64,000 nt of DNA from Eupeodes corollae (lineage: Eukaryota; Arthropoda; Insecta; Diptera; Syrphidae): the NCBI RefSeq assembly GCF_945859685.1, contig NC_079149.1:68404991-68468990 (forward strand). Reading direction: 5' to 3'. The position numbers and the translations under genes were made by a program. This document shows positions 23,361 to 35,290 of the stretch, piece after piece. Below the pieces are notes generated by a model, which did not search any database, was not told the DNA's origin, and saw nothing but the letters and a program-made list of their open reading frames with translations. The number at the start of each line of letters is the position of its first letter. Positions within the stretch are counted from its first letter, which is position 1.

Positions 23361-24475
23361 TACCCGTGTTTTGTTGGAAAATCTATCAATAGTATAGTAC
23401 GAATACTAAAAACAATATCCAAAGTATGAATACTACCGATAAAAGTTAAAGTTGACACTTACTACGGATGGGTTTTTTACATTTATACGAGTCTCGAATG
23501 GATCGTTCTCAAATTTTGGTACGATTGGTATTGCATTTGTATCTCGATGGCTGTGTCCGTTGAGTAGTTGTACATTTGGAATTACGTATGTGTTTTCCAT
23601 TGGGGAAAAAAATCAGTCTGTTATTGTGTATATTATTTAGTTTTGTTAATGAAATTGGACTTATTTCGCAAAATAAAATAATAGAAAACATAATTAAGTT
23701 TTAATATGTTTCCACTAAAGGTTTATCTCAGTTTAGATTAAATAAATCTTTTTGGTGAAACACGTACAAGAAGGTTTAAAAATGATTAAGTTTGACAGCA
23801 CTTTCTAAAATGCAAATGGTGTTTTGATGTTTCTTAAGAAGTGCAAGTGATATACAAAAAGAAAATGAATAGTTCAGCAACATATAAGAATACGCTACTG
23901 ACTCCATGTGCAATTTTTTTTTAATTTGTTTAAAACAAAACTATATTTTTTGTATACAAACATGCAAATAAACGCACCATAATGCATTATCTGTAAAACC
24001 AACTCCTCCACACAGGTTTTTCTTCGCAAATTTCGAATTGACTCCGATCCCCGACCGGCATCGAGTCAAATCAAGCTCATTTCAACTTGATCAAGTTATT
24101 TAAAGAATTGAGACGAGCTTCAAGCTCGTTTCAATACCACAAGTTAGTGTAGTAGTCTACGAACAAACCCCCTCCTTGGAGCAATTGGTTGATTAACTTT
24201 TTTTTTTATAGAATCTCGATTTTCAGATATTTTCCTACCATTTCTTCTTGAAAAATGTCAATTTTATTAGTTTTCGTTAGTTTTTTTTGCTGAGGTTAAT
24301 TTTATTTTTTGATTTTCACAAAACTTTCTTCTATTTGTGTGTTTTTCATTATTATTCTGACAGATCTTCTTTCAGTTGTACCAATTTTTAAAAACAGAAA
24401 TCTTGCTACTGTCGATGGGTTTTCTTGGGAATTTTCTACTATACTATTTATAGAATGCCAAAAAAAACACTGGTA
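23361..24475 (+). mobile_element. Non-autonomous DNA transposon, family P copy 2 (both ends present)
   Basis: The left end, TACCCGTGTTTTGTTGG (23361-23377), is the imperfect inverse of the right end, CCAAAAAAAACACTGGTA (24458-24475). The similarity continues inward as CTATCAATAGTATAG on the left and CTATACTATTTATAG on the right, giving a terminal repeat of about 35 bases. The interior resembles copy 1 (4.5-5.47 kb) and copy 3 (51.76-53.65 kb), and has no coding capacity. Termini in this family sit next to TA rather than the TTAA expected for piggyBac. It is probably an internally deleted derivative moved in trans. Confidence 0.8.
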
Positions 24476-24990
24476 TTTTAAATATATGACAAAACAATTA
24501 AGGTGTTTAGGAACATTTTAAATAAGAAATTCCTTGAACTCTATACTAAACCCTTAAAAACATGCACAATTTATAATTTTGCAGAACATAAATTGAAAGC
24601 AACGAATTTAAATGTTTTAAAGCCCAGGTGTGCATTTCCATACAACTCTGAAACTGAAATTGAAAATTAAGTGAATAATTAAAGAGCATTTACATATGTA
24701 TAAACTTAAAAACTTACTCTATTAACATTATTATAAGATTCGTATCAAAATTATTCCGTCTTAGCCTCGACAAAGTAAATTAATAAAGCAAAACCAATAA
24801 AAAGGAAGCCATAAATTCATGAGCGCAATAATCGTCTCTTAAAACCAATAAACTCTACTTGCGATTGTTATCGTTTCGTCATAAAAAGGGATAAGAGAAT
24901 GATGAAGTAAAACGAAGTGATGATGGCTTTTGAAATGTGAAAATAGGGTTCGAGATGATTATCAATTTTGCTGCTGTTTTTTTTTTTTTC
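24476..24990. other. AT-rich DNA, no gene seen
   Basis: No coding, RNA or repeat end recognised. Confidence 0.5.
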
Positions 24991-25760
24991 TTTTAACAAA
25001 CGTCTACGACGACGAAGACCAACGACGACGCGATGCGGACGGATGCAATCAACTTAAATTTTCAATTGTTTTTGGTGGTCTGGCAATGGTTACCAAAAAA
25101 CGGTCACACAGAGACACCGCAGAGTGCACTATTGCGGTCTAAGTGTGCTCATTAAATCACCTTACCTCGCATCAACTAGGACATACTCGAAATCGAAACA
25201 AAGGGAATCAAGAGGGTTCCTTTTCTTGATCGTTGGTTGCTATCGTTCATTTCTCGTCGCCCGACAGCCGCGCCGCCGCTGAGTTAATCCAGCGAATTGG
25301 ATTTATTTTATTTCACAACTGATCACACCAATCCAAGATCATGTATTTTTCGAAAATACCTTGTGCTTATACTGGATATGCAATTGCAGCCAGCGCAAAT
25401 CGCTACCACAGAATCAAATGGAAATGTTGCGGTTTCGGTGTTTTGATTGTTGCACTGGAATCGTCGCTGTCGCCGTCGCTCGTTCGGCTTTCGTTCGTCA
25501 GTATTTCGAATGCAAATCGATCTCTCGTGCAATCATTTGGCAGACACTTTGGCCCTAGAATTTGTTGCTTCTATACTGAAGACCTCTGCGGTGAACCCTT
25601 TGGGTACGCGTCGGGTGAAAGCGCAAGCAACCCATTCCGTTCTAAGTTCGATTTTCGTATAAGGCCTAACTGGTGTGCGGAACAATGGTGTATGATTTTC
25701 TGATTTACACCTATTTGTGTTGATTGAATCGTGCATCGTCGTAAAAAAGGTTTGCTCATT
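24990..25760. other. Less AT-rich island without recognised genes
   Basis: Contains CGACGACG-type simple repeats (about 25006-25032), CpG-rich GCCGCGCCGCCGCTGAG (25267-25283) and overlapping frames on both strands at 25323-25976. None of the frames has a domain I recognise, and the overlap in several frames is what balanced composition alone would give. No mobile-element family of this window is present. It could be host promoter, untranslated or intronic sequence. Confidence 0.35.
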
Positions 25761-26406
25761 GGCGCATATAATAATCAAATGGAAATAATGATTGGTTTGG
25801 CGTTTGAAATTGTATTTCGGTCCGGATTTCGTAGTATTTGATTGGATTTTTGAAGACGTTGATGTGTTAATATAGGACCTAAGCAATTTGTAGCACATTT
25901 TAAAAAATTCCTGTGTTCGAAAAAAGTCGGCATAATTTTTTGATATGGCACACATAATGGCTGTGACAACATTCAATATGTGTCAATCAAAGCGGTTTAT
26001 ATGAAAATGTGTTTTGTCACTGAACGAATTATTACTTGAAAATATTTTGCGCGTATATAATAACAGCTTTTTTCGAAGCATTGTTCTGGTATCTAAAAAA
26101 AGAGACAAAAAGGTAGAGCATTTACACACGAAGTATACATATCATACAATTTTATAACGACGAATAACTAGGATTTGTATAGAAAAAAACATGTAGGTTT
26201 TTCATAAAAGAAACGTGATATTAAAATTTCATAAATTCTTGTCATGGAGAATTTGCTTATTAAAATTCTAAATTAATGGATCTTGGTTTATGTGTGAATG
26301 CCAACAAAGATAATGTCATTTAATTTGGTTATTCGAAAAAAACGAAAGTGTCAAAATAGCATTTATCGGTGAAATTTGTTTTCTAATAGTTATTAACACT
26401 TTCAGC
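25761..26406. other. AT-rich DNA, no gene seen
   Basis: The minus frame reaching to 25976 shows no family features. No terminal repeat for the neighbouring Tc1 relic was found here. Confidence 0.45.
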
Positions 26407-27055
26407 ATGGGCCGCATTGCTCAAAAGAAGAACGAGAGTTGATGAACAATCTTAAAAATGAAGGCAAATCAATGGCGGAAATTGTAGGCCTAGTGAATAC
26501 TTCAAAAAAGAAAGTATTTACCGCCATTCATTTTGAACCACAACAGGGGCAGCGCGGCTGAAAGCGGGCAACCTCCAAAAGGTTCGATGCCTAATTGGTA
26601 CGAGAATGGAAGAGTTAAATGCTTTAGTCACAAGCCAGACGATTAGAAATAGGCTAATAGAAATAAATATTAAAAATCGAATCACTTTTGCGAAGGTGAA
26701 TTCAATGCGGCCAAATTGAGACAAAGATAATTTTCTTTTTTATTTGACGGCCACAGTTTACGTTGATATCCTTAAAAATATAATGTTACCATTTGCCGAA
26801 GAAAACATGCCGTTAGTATGGGAGTATATGCAGGACAATGACCCCAAACACTCATCCCGACTCGCAAGACAGTGGTTCAAGGACAACAAAGTTCATCTAA
26901 TGGAATCGCCGTCACAATCCCCGGACTTAAATCCCATAGAGCATCTATGGGGAATAAATGCAGGAAGAATGTGACTCTATTGAGCCCTTCGCTTGTGCCA
27001 AGTTAGTCGCAGGTGCATCGAAATACTAACAAATCTTGGTTACACAACAAAATAT
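26407..27055 (+). pseudogene. Tc1-type transposase relic, copy 1
   Basis: A cut-and-paste transposase of the Tc1 group. The ATG at 26407 opens MGRIAQKKNE. After a frame break come LKNEGKSMAEIVGLVNTSKK and VFTAIHF, an N-terminal helix-turn-helix that would bind the terminal repeats. QTIRNRLIEINIKN follows near 26640. The open frame 26744-26974 holds the C-terminal catalytic half: MQDNDPKHSS with the second Asp, then SQSPDLNPIEHLW with the Glu. Thirty-four residues lie between them, the usual Tc1 spacing. The segment that should carry the first catalytic Asp is missing at about 26715-26740. Traces continue to about 27055. Terminal repeats were not identified. The copy is dead. Confidence 0.88.
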
Positions 27056-27784
27056 TTAAAATAATATATATATTTTATTGTTTTAGTTTAAGAAAAATTG
27101 AGTTAATTAGTTTTAAATCTTTTGTTTCTATTTTTTTCTTTTCTATGGAAATAAATTAAGTTAATTTTTTGTTACTTCCATTTTAAACCAAGTTTTTTCT
27201 TTTCTCTATTATTGAAAGCGTACTTAAATATTCTTTAAATAAAAATGTAACATTACAAAAATAATGCATTTTAACGAAGGAAATTTAAACATTAAGAGCA
27301 AACGAAGTCGTTTCTATTATTTTAGCCATGACTGTATTTTAAGGCCAGACATGTGTTTTTGGCAGTAAAAACATTGCCTGCTGCTCAAACTGACAGATGT
27401 TGTCTAGTAATTGACCTTCAGTTAGAAACAAGGAGTAAATCAAAAATTTGGTCATCACTAGGTTACTTTTCTGTTATTTTCTCAGAGCACATTGATAGAT
27501 CTTTTTTCTTAACGAAAAAAAGAATTGTGTCTGCATCTTCAATGCTATCAGTTTTAAAGTCCTTGTATTTGTATTTTAAAACGATGTTACTTGGGCAGGT
27601 ACAATTTTTTATGTCGTGACTAAGAGGTAAATAGCTTAAACAATTTATATTTTTTTTTCTTTAGTTAATCCCTTTGTATTTTGATAGCATTATGAAAACA
27701 AGTGCATGTTTTCCATTCGCAATACATACCTAAGCCTAACCTTTAAGTCGGGACTTTAATCATTGCATTTCATTGTATACTTCC
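27056..27784. other. AT-rich DNA, possible unidentified relic
   Basis: The plus frame 27353-27619 (88 codons) has no family features. The opposite strand of the same stretch also gives fairly long readable runs (for example DFKTDSIEDADTILFFVKKK), so an old coding relic on the minus strand is possible. I cannot assign it. Confidence 0.3.
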
Positions 27785-29365
27785 TAAACGTTACGATCTT
27801 AACCAATTTATGATCGAAAATCGGTATTGAATGTATGCTCCTCTTCATATTCTTTTTGATGAATCGCTCAAATCTTCAATTTTTCCTGAAATTTGGAAGA
27901 GTTCTTACATAACACCGATACATAAAAAGGGTAGTAAAAATGAAATTAACAATTCAACTTTATTCCCATTACAAAACTGTCCGTCATCCCTAAGTTATTT
28001 GAGTCCATTATTTGTAAAGTCATATCGTTCAATTGTAAGTCTATAATTTGTGACAGTCAACATGGTTTTGTTCAAAATAAGTCAACAGTTACTAACGTTT
28101 TTCATTTCAGTTCTTTCTGTTTAGGTTCATTTGAAAACCGGAAACAAGTTGACTGTGCCTTCACAGACGTCAGTAAGGCCTTTGATAAAACATTAACTTC
28201 CAAACTTTAATCCCAAGGCGTTAACGATAAATTTGTTATAGTTGGGTTTCGTCGTACTTATATAATAGAGCATACAGCGTAGTTTTTAAGAATGAGCGGT
28301 CATCATATTTTTATACCTACTCTGGCGTACCACAAGGTAGCCACTTAGGAGCTTTACTGTTTATTTTGTACGTTAACGACTTACCTTCTATTCTAAAGCT
28401 CTCATCTGTTTTAATTTAAGCTGATGACATTAAAATTTTCAAACGTATTGACTCACTCGACGACTGTTTACTCCTACAAGATGATCCAAATTGTTTTCGA
28501 GATTGGTGTTTTATAAATAAGCTTTTACTTAACTTAAACAAATGTAAATCCAAGTGTTTTACACGCAAAAAAAATGTTTTGACTTTCAATTACCAATAAG
28601 ACTCCTCTTATTTGACTAAGCTCTCTAATTTCTCTGACCTAGGTATTATTCTTGACTGAAAATTAACTTTTACAAATCACTATGGCTATATTATTAAAAA
28701 AGCAAATAAGACACTCGGATTGATAAAACGATTTTTACATGATTTTTGCCGCCCTTATATTCTTACACTTCTTTATATATCATTTGTAAGACCAATATCG
28801 GAATATGGCTGCATAATATGGACTCCCTTTCATTCAGTCCATAAGAACAGAAAAGGAGGAGTACAAAGAAAATTCATGCGCTTCTGCCTCCGTTTTTCCC
28901 ATGGTCCAATAGGCTCGAACTTCCATCGTAGGCTCACGCTCATAAATTTTCCATCGCTTTCTAAACACAGAGGGTACATTCAGCTGTGCTTTATTAAAAA
29001 ATTAATCAATGGGTCAATCATATCACCATTAATTTTGGAACAATAAAACATTATTTATAACCGTTTACGTATTAAAAGTCAAGTTCCTTTACGTCCTATA
29101 TCAATCAGATCGAACTATGTTAAAAACAGTCCCCTCAATTAATTGATTTCAGTTTACAACAAGTATAACTTTATGGTATATTCCGTAAGCGATGTTCTTA
29201 AAAATAAAGCATTTAAAGTTAATTTTTTTTAATACTTCAGTTTAGCTTTTTTTTGCAAATTGCTTAAAGCATTGTAAATCTTTAAACCTTAGAATAAATG
29301 TAATATTGGTCTTAGGTTATAACGTTAGTTTTTTTTACGAATTCAATAAATCAAATCAACTTTAA
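27785..29365 (+). pseudogene. LINE family B, copy 2 (reverse transcriptase, nearly full span but broken)
   Basis: The conceptual protein runs FPEIWKSSYITPIHKKGSKN (about 27885-27943), QHGFVQNKSTVTNVFHF, CAFTDVSKAFDK (first catalytic region, about 28156), SGVPQGS-like remains and then the catalytic box. There the Tyr codon of YADD has become a stop (TAA at 28417-28419) while ADDIKIFKRIDSLDDC continues in frame. Thumb and tail follow: DLGIILD, KANKTLGLIKRF and, in the frame 28720-29046, LLYISFVRPISEYGCIIWTP and VQRKFMRFCLRFSHG. Coding ends near 29235. The 3' non-coding end with AATAAATCAAATCAAC lies at about 29346-29361. It is the same family as 5.69-6.75 kb, better preserved. Multiple stops and frameshifts make it dead. 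Jockey-group affinity is likely. Confidence 0.88.
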
Positions 29366-30199
29366 TTAGTTCAAACTTACTTATTTCGCAAATATGCCTG
29401 TGGTTTCAAGCCCAGTAGCTATTTTTGCTTGAATTTTGTTGGGCTGTACCCGCTACCAGGGTAATCGGTTAGTCGGTTACCCAGGGACTACCCAAATTAC
29501 TCGGGTACCCGATTATTACCTGTCTACACAGGTACACGGTTATCATTAGGCATGATTTACAGCTCTGCACCAATACGTTAAATTTAAAAAAAATGTTTGG
29601 CTGGGAATTTGACACCTCTACTGGACTCGTTAACTAATACAATGACAAAAAAAAAACAATTACAATCGTGTTCTATGCGATTTTAAAAATATGTAAATAA
29701 ATCAAAAGGTCAGACAACAAAATATTTAAACAAAGTTTAAGTGTTGAAATGTGCTATTTATTTCGAACGAAATCCACATCCAATATACAATAAGTAACTT
29801 CATCGGTTTTTTTTGGCCAACACACCCAATGAATTCCATATTGTTGCAATGGACCCGAGAATATTCAAACTGCAGCAAAACAGGTCGAGCAATTTAACTG
29901 ATCAGGACCTATCGGTTACCTTCTTGCCATCTCACCTTCAAGGTGATGGTGTGTTTTTGTGTAATTTTGTATCGTTCGTGTCAGTTTATCTTTCAAAAAT
30001 TGATTATTTGCTCTTGCACACTATGATTACGCCATTGTTATCGATAAGTTGTACCGTGATGGTTGCGAATTGGCTCCTTTATTGGTTTTTATAAGAATTC
30101 CCGATGCCTTATGGTCTTCTTTTGACAATGGAATAAAATGGAATAGGGTACATATACTTATATTTATATAACTAATCAAATTTCAATCAGCTACAAATC
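29366..30199. other. AT-rich spacer with a GGGTA/TACCC-rich stretch
   Basis: At about 29455-29545 the sequence is rich in short GGTTACCC, GGGTAATCGG and CGGGTACCCG words on both strands, making imperfect palindromes. The element family is unknown. The frame 29813-30094 (93 codons) has hydrophobic residues near its end but no family match. I do not call it a gene. Confidence 0.4.
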
Positions 30200-30331
30200 G
30201 CACTCATGGTTGTTGCCACAATTAAATAGGAACTTCCGATTTAAAAACAACAATATTGTTGAAACATCATCAGTCGTCATCAGATTGCGACACATAGACG
30301 ATACGGGAATTTACGAAACGCTATTTTTCAT

Positions 30332-30374
<43 letters not shown>

Positions 30375-31170
30375 CCAAGATACTGATTACTCGTCTTTAA
30401 GTTCTCGCTGTCGCACCCATAATTCTCTTGGCAGTTCTTATTAAAATACTTTAAAACAAAACTCACGCCGGAAGCATTTGATTTCATCTAATTTAGGAAC
30501 AGATCAAAGTGTTAATTACTACAACCGGTATATGTCCGTTCGCCTCGGAACTTCGAGCCAAGTGGAGACATCAGCGAGTCGGGCAATTGCCATCAGGCGT
30601 AGATACTCTCATCCATTCAATTAGTTAAATTAGTCATTGATTTCAATGAGATGCTCACATTCGAGATGCAATCTTTGATATGGTTTCCCGCCTTCAGTTC
30701 CTCCCAAGTACGACAATTACTCTTATATTGAATACGGTGGTGTTGACTGCGACCAAGAGTAAATGGGTGATGAGGCGCACAGCACATGCAAGCATACATA
30801 CATTGGTACCCTTTTTCCCACCCTCTCCTTTGATTGCAATGTGCAGATTGATATGTCAGTGCAAATGTGCAATTTAAATTGAACATCACATATATACTCA
30901 ATGGCATAGGCCTAGATGAGACGCCAAGATTGCATCTTTGAAGAGTTGTATAGGGCGAATGTAATTAGTGCCCGGAGCACATTCAGAATTTAACACAAGC
31001 TTGACCGCGGCATCGTCAATGTTGGCAGTGCTTAGGTTAGTTGGCACTAGTCTGCTGTCAACCAGAAGCTGGAAAGATGTTCATAATAATAATTATTATC
31101 GAACATATGCTTTTTTTCTTTACTTTGCGATAAAAATGACACGAGGCAATTATGACATCCGTTGTTAATA
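30200..31170. other. Less AT-rich island with a GAT microsatellite
   Basis: More balanced composition, none of the window's repeat families, and short overlapping frames (30617-30907 minus, 30680-30877 and 30968-31168 plus) without recognised domains. Possibly host non-coding DNA. Confidence 0.35.
30333..30374. repeat. (GAT)14 microsatellite
   Basis: Fourteen uninterrupted GAT units. No open reading frame of note uses them. Confidence 0.97.
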
Positions 31171-32164
31171 TTGTTTACTTTTGTAACAATGATCTTAATT
31201 AAGTACATTTTAATCAAAAATAAACTATAGAACCTATTTAATTGTAAGCAGTAACTAAAAACAGGGCTAAGAAGATTTACAATTTTTTCGGAGTATATTC
31301 TTAGCAGTTTAAAAAAAAACTATTCGCATATATTTAGCATTTAATTACTCATAAATAACTAGAAAATTCGAATCATCTTCCACTCTATTATAGTAACGCT
31401 AGTTGTGTCTCTGAAATGATAAGAAAATTAACGTAGATCAACCCTATACTCCAGTTTTATTACTTTTTGATTGTAAATACAATACCGAACAATGGGTTTA
31501 ATCTTTTTGATTTTTTCCCTAGAAAACATCTGTAGTAAATCACTTCAATAATTGATAGAAAATAAACTGTACATTAAACCAAAAATTATTTTAACAAACA
31601 ATTTATATAATGTTTAGCATTCAACTAAATTAATGGAAACAAAATTAATGAAAAAAAAATATAAATTCGAAAATATAATGCCAACAAAATTTAACAATTA
31701 TGTTGCAATTTTTATTTTGTAATGCTTTTTTTTAACGTTAGACAATTTTATATTAATATAAAAAAATGTATTATGCATTTATAAAAGCCCACCTTGAATT
31801 GTAAGATACTTCAGTTTTTAATACGATTTTTATTTTGAATCAAGTTTGTATGCAATTGAATTTTGACTTTGCATTGATTTTTTTGAACGAAAAAAGTTTA
31901 AACTTTGCATTATTTTTTTCAATGCAAATAATTTTATTTTACATTGAATTTGTTTTGTTTTTTTTTTTTTTTTGCAAATTATTTGTATCTTGTATTCGTT
32001 TTTCAATTTAAATCTTCCGGCAAGAGTACGATTACTCGGCGACTAGATATTATAATAAATAATATTTTTTTTAAATTGGCCCTACCGCCTAAACGGAGGG
32101 AGATAGAACCCCCTCCCATAGTAAAAAAATGCTTGTTTTTAACTGTTCTATACAAATCCGTCAT
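31171..32164. other. AT-rich DNA, no gene seen
   Basis: Long T runs at about 31895-31975 and low-complexity frames only. No repeat end recognised except the approach to T copy 2. Confidence 0.5.
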
Positions 32165-32695
32165 TAAACTTTGTCGCCTATTTTTTTAAAAGTTATTTGT
32201 TTTTTAGTATTATTTTGTTGGTAAGTTTTTTATATTTTTTTTTAAGAAAACCAGTCAATTAGATTTTACTGAATGTCTACAGCAATATTTTTTAAAAGAT
32301 AAAAGTAGTTTAAAGCAATATCTCAAAGTTTTGAAAATATATTTGAGTTTTTGTTGTTTGGGTTTTTATTTATTGTAACAATATTTGTTATAAGTTAAAA
32401 TTAGTTGAAAGATATTTAAATCAATTTTTACCAACTTTTGTTAAATTTTCTTTTAAGTTTTTATTTTTTGTATAAAAAACTGTCAATTCGATTTTTCTCA
32501 AAACTTTACTGAATGTTGACAAAAAAATTTTTTGAGAGATAAAAGTAGTTTTAAGTTAATTTCTCAAGGTTTCGAAAAGATATTTGAGTCGAAATTAAAT
32601 TTTTACCAACATTTATTGATTTTTTTTTTAAATTTTGTTGAGAGGCCTTTCTGCAACTTTCTGCCTTATTATCTGTATACATCTTTCTTAAAGTG
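32165..32695 (-). repeat. Repeat family T, copy 2 (partial, inverted)
   Basis: Inverse of part of T copy 1. GCCTTATTATCTGTATACA (about 32664) corresponds to TATACAGATAAAAAGGC at 16545, and CTGTCAATTCGATTTTTCTC (32480) to GAGAAAAATCGAATTGACAG at 16899. Both T ends are missing. It faces T copy 3 across LINE C copy 4, so the two flank that LINE as an imperfect inverted pair. Confidence 0.7.
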
Positions 32696-33339
32696 TTTTG
32701 GATTAGATTAGATTAAATTCTTTATTTCTATAATAAAATTACATTAATTAAAGGCTAAGAATATAAAGACATGGCGTTCTGGCCGTCTGGCTGATAGACA
32801 TTTCAGTTGAAAATAGTTTAACATTATGAAAGTTTTTTTTTGTTTTGTTTTTAGTATAAGAAAATAAAAACTGTTTTTTAGTGATTTTTTTTAACAATTT
32901 TCAAATATAACAGATGAATAATTTATTAATTAATTCAATACAGAAGAAGATAAATAATACACTTTTGAATGATTGTATAATCTTTAAAGATATGTATACA
33001 TATTTAACCTGATTTGAAACACAACAAATATGAAATTAAATAACTCTATTTTTTTTTCATTTTACATTCTCATTGATTCGAGACTTAAAACATCAATCTT
33101 TAAAATAAACTTCCCCGTTTTAAAAACAATTTTAGTAGATGAAAACAAGTTCAATTTTGCCGTGATTTGAAATACAAGAAATATTAAATTCTCAACCGCC
33201 ATAACTAGATACATGACCGCTCAAAAGCTATTATCTATAAGCTAAAGCATGTTTGCAAAATAAACAGATTCGTCCAACCACTCAGCCCGTTAAGAATGTC
33301 GATAAGTTAGTCCATATACAAAAAACTCACTTGAAAAAA
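32696..33339. other. AT-rich DNA, no gene seen
   Basis: No coding recognised. The right part may be the 3' non-coding end of LINE C copy 4. Confidence 0.45.
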
Positions 33340-34430
33340 TAGCCGTCATATTTCTTGTAATATTGGACAAACTGCTATGAACTCCTCCACATCTATTTTA
33401 TTGTAGAGTGCAAATTTGTGAGAGATTCGATCTATGGGGGACAAGGTTGAAATTAAGGATCCCGACTCTAGCTTTAAAAATGGTGCCGATAGCTTCCGGA
33501 GTCATTTCTTTACAAAAATAGTTTGAAGTTGATGACAATTGATGGTTTAAGCGCTTGTATATGTTTCTGCTTACCGATTAGAATGTACTTTGCAGGTGTT
33601 CTTAATAAAGTTTTTCATCAATTTTAGCTATCAAAATCGCGTACATATTTTGCCATTCCTCTACATTATTTTCCCTTAAGGAGAGTACCATCTATATCAA
33701 CTCCTGCAGCAAGCGCATTCCATTCTCTGAAGGGAGAAGCTTTTATACGGAGCAGTCTTATCAAGATCGTTTTATGAAGCCCATTTTCTCATTTTATAAT
33801 CTTAGCTTAATAGTCGGAGTGCCGTTTCAGATTCTGAATATATATCGGTGCTATTCCCGATTCGTATGGCGTACGTAGGTGTAGCGTTAGGCAGCTTAAA
33901 AAGTCTTTTAAAAAAGTATCTTTGTAAAGTCTCAAATTCCTCTATTTGAGCGTGTCCAAAGGCTTGGACACCGTAACATAAGCAAGTATTTATTGTTACA
34001 TTGAAGACTCTGTACTTTGATGAGAGGTCGATAAGTTGGTTGCTAAAAAAATTGGGCCACATCAGGGTTAAAACCAGTTTGGTCTCCCTGGTTTTCTCTT
34101 TCGCATGATTGCTCCAGTTTAGGTTATAGGTCAGCAATACACCTAGATATTTAAACTCACTCACAATTTCAATACGCTCGTTGTTGGTGTTCCATGATTC
34201 TTCAGCACGTCGTGCATGCCGCCTAGTTTCAAATATCATAACCTTGGTTTTTCTAGTATTGATCTGTAAGCCCCAAGTTTCGCAATATTCTTTAAGTCTA
34301 TTGATTTGCAGTTTTAAAGAAAATGGGCTATTCGCCAAAAGTACCAGATTATCTGCAAACAGTAAAACTTTAATCAAGGATTCGCCAAATATTACACCTC
34401 CCGGTAGGATTTAACAAACTAAATCAATAT
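33340..34430 (-). pseudogene. LINE family C, copy 4 (polymerase palm to C-terminus)
   Basis: Read from 34430. The part before the main frame gives LPGGVIFGESLIKV. The 191-codon frame 33802-34377 then opens with LLFADNLVLLA, the catalytic YADD box changed to FADN, so the second metal-binding Asp is lost. It continues through LQINRLKEYCETWGLQINTR, KTKVMIFETRRHARR, FKYLGVLLTYNLNW and SSKYRVFNVTINTCLCYGVQ to LFKLPNATPTYA. Further down, a frame with FALYNKIDVEEFIAVCPI (about 33370-33425) is a decayed form of the tail Cys/His domain, with the first Cys residues gone. Copy 3 at 22.4-23.1 kb is the same subfamily. It is truncated at its 5' side beside T copy 3. Dead. Confidence 0.88.
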
Positions 34431-34439
34431 AAAGTACGA

Positions 34440-35290
34440 ACAAAATAAGTCTTTTTTTTCGTCTCTAGAAATTCCAAAGTTTTTTTTGTATAAATAAAAA
34501 AAATAATTTTCATCTCGAATATTTAAGGAACAGAAAATGATTTTATCTTCAAAATAATTGTAAGCAACGACGAATAATATGTTTGATATCTGGTAATGTG
34601 TTGAGAAAAATCGAATTGGCAGTATTTTTACAATACATACAAATCCAAAAAAAAATTGATTTTCGATTTAACTAATTAAAACAAAAATATTTGCGTCAAA
34701 CTTATTTTGTCTTATAAAATTACAGTTTTTAACATTCAATAAAATTTTGAGAAATTTCGTATTGGCAAAAACACACACAAAACATTACTAAAACTTGGTA
34801 AAAATTGATTTTCGACTCAAATATTGTTTCCAAAATTTAAGATATTGGCTTTAAACTAGTTTGATCTTATAGAAAATATAGTTTTGGATATTCAGTAAAA
34901 TTTGTATGAGTACACAAAAGTCAGTTTTTTTTACAAAAGTTAAAATCTACAAAAGAAAATTGGTAAAAATTGATATTCGATTATCGATATGAATAATGAT
35001 TAGTAAAAATAGGTTTTTGAGTAAAAATCAAAATCAAAAAGTTATCAAAACTAGATTTTGAATCAAAGTGTTTTATCATATGGAAAACATTGTAGGTAAG
35101 TTTAAGTCTACTTTTAAAAAAATTACTTACACCATTAAACAAAAAAAACTCTAAAACTTACAAAAAGGATAAGAAATGGTTTTCGAGTCAAGTATTAGGA
35201 AAAGAAAGATATTGACTTTAAATTATTTACCTTACACAAAATATTGTTATGAATATTTTGTTAAAGATTTAAGATATAATTTCTTGAATA
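34440..35290 (+). repeat. Repeat family T, copy 3 (tandem-like internal region)
   Basis: Mainly the internal region of the T family. Diverged consecutive units are spaced roughly 140-170 bases apart, each with GATTTTCGA(C/T) and a following ATATTG(G/A)CTTTAAA or CTTATARAAAATA word (about 34660, 34805, 34975, 35185). GAGAAAAATCGAATTGGCAG occurs at 34603. The units are degenerate, so the period is an estimate by eye. Confidence 0.65.

Noticed and set aside
25341..25976. Frames of 120 (plus) and 147 (minus) codons
   Set aside because: They overlap each other on opposite strands, have no recognisable domain, and sit in a less AT-rich patch where long chance frames are expected.
29813..30094. 93-codon frame with a hydrophobic C-terminal part
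   Set aside because: No start context, neighbours, splice signals or family resemblance; insufficient to call a gene.
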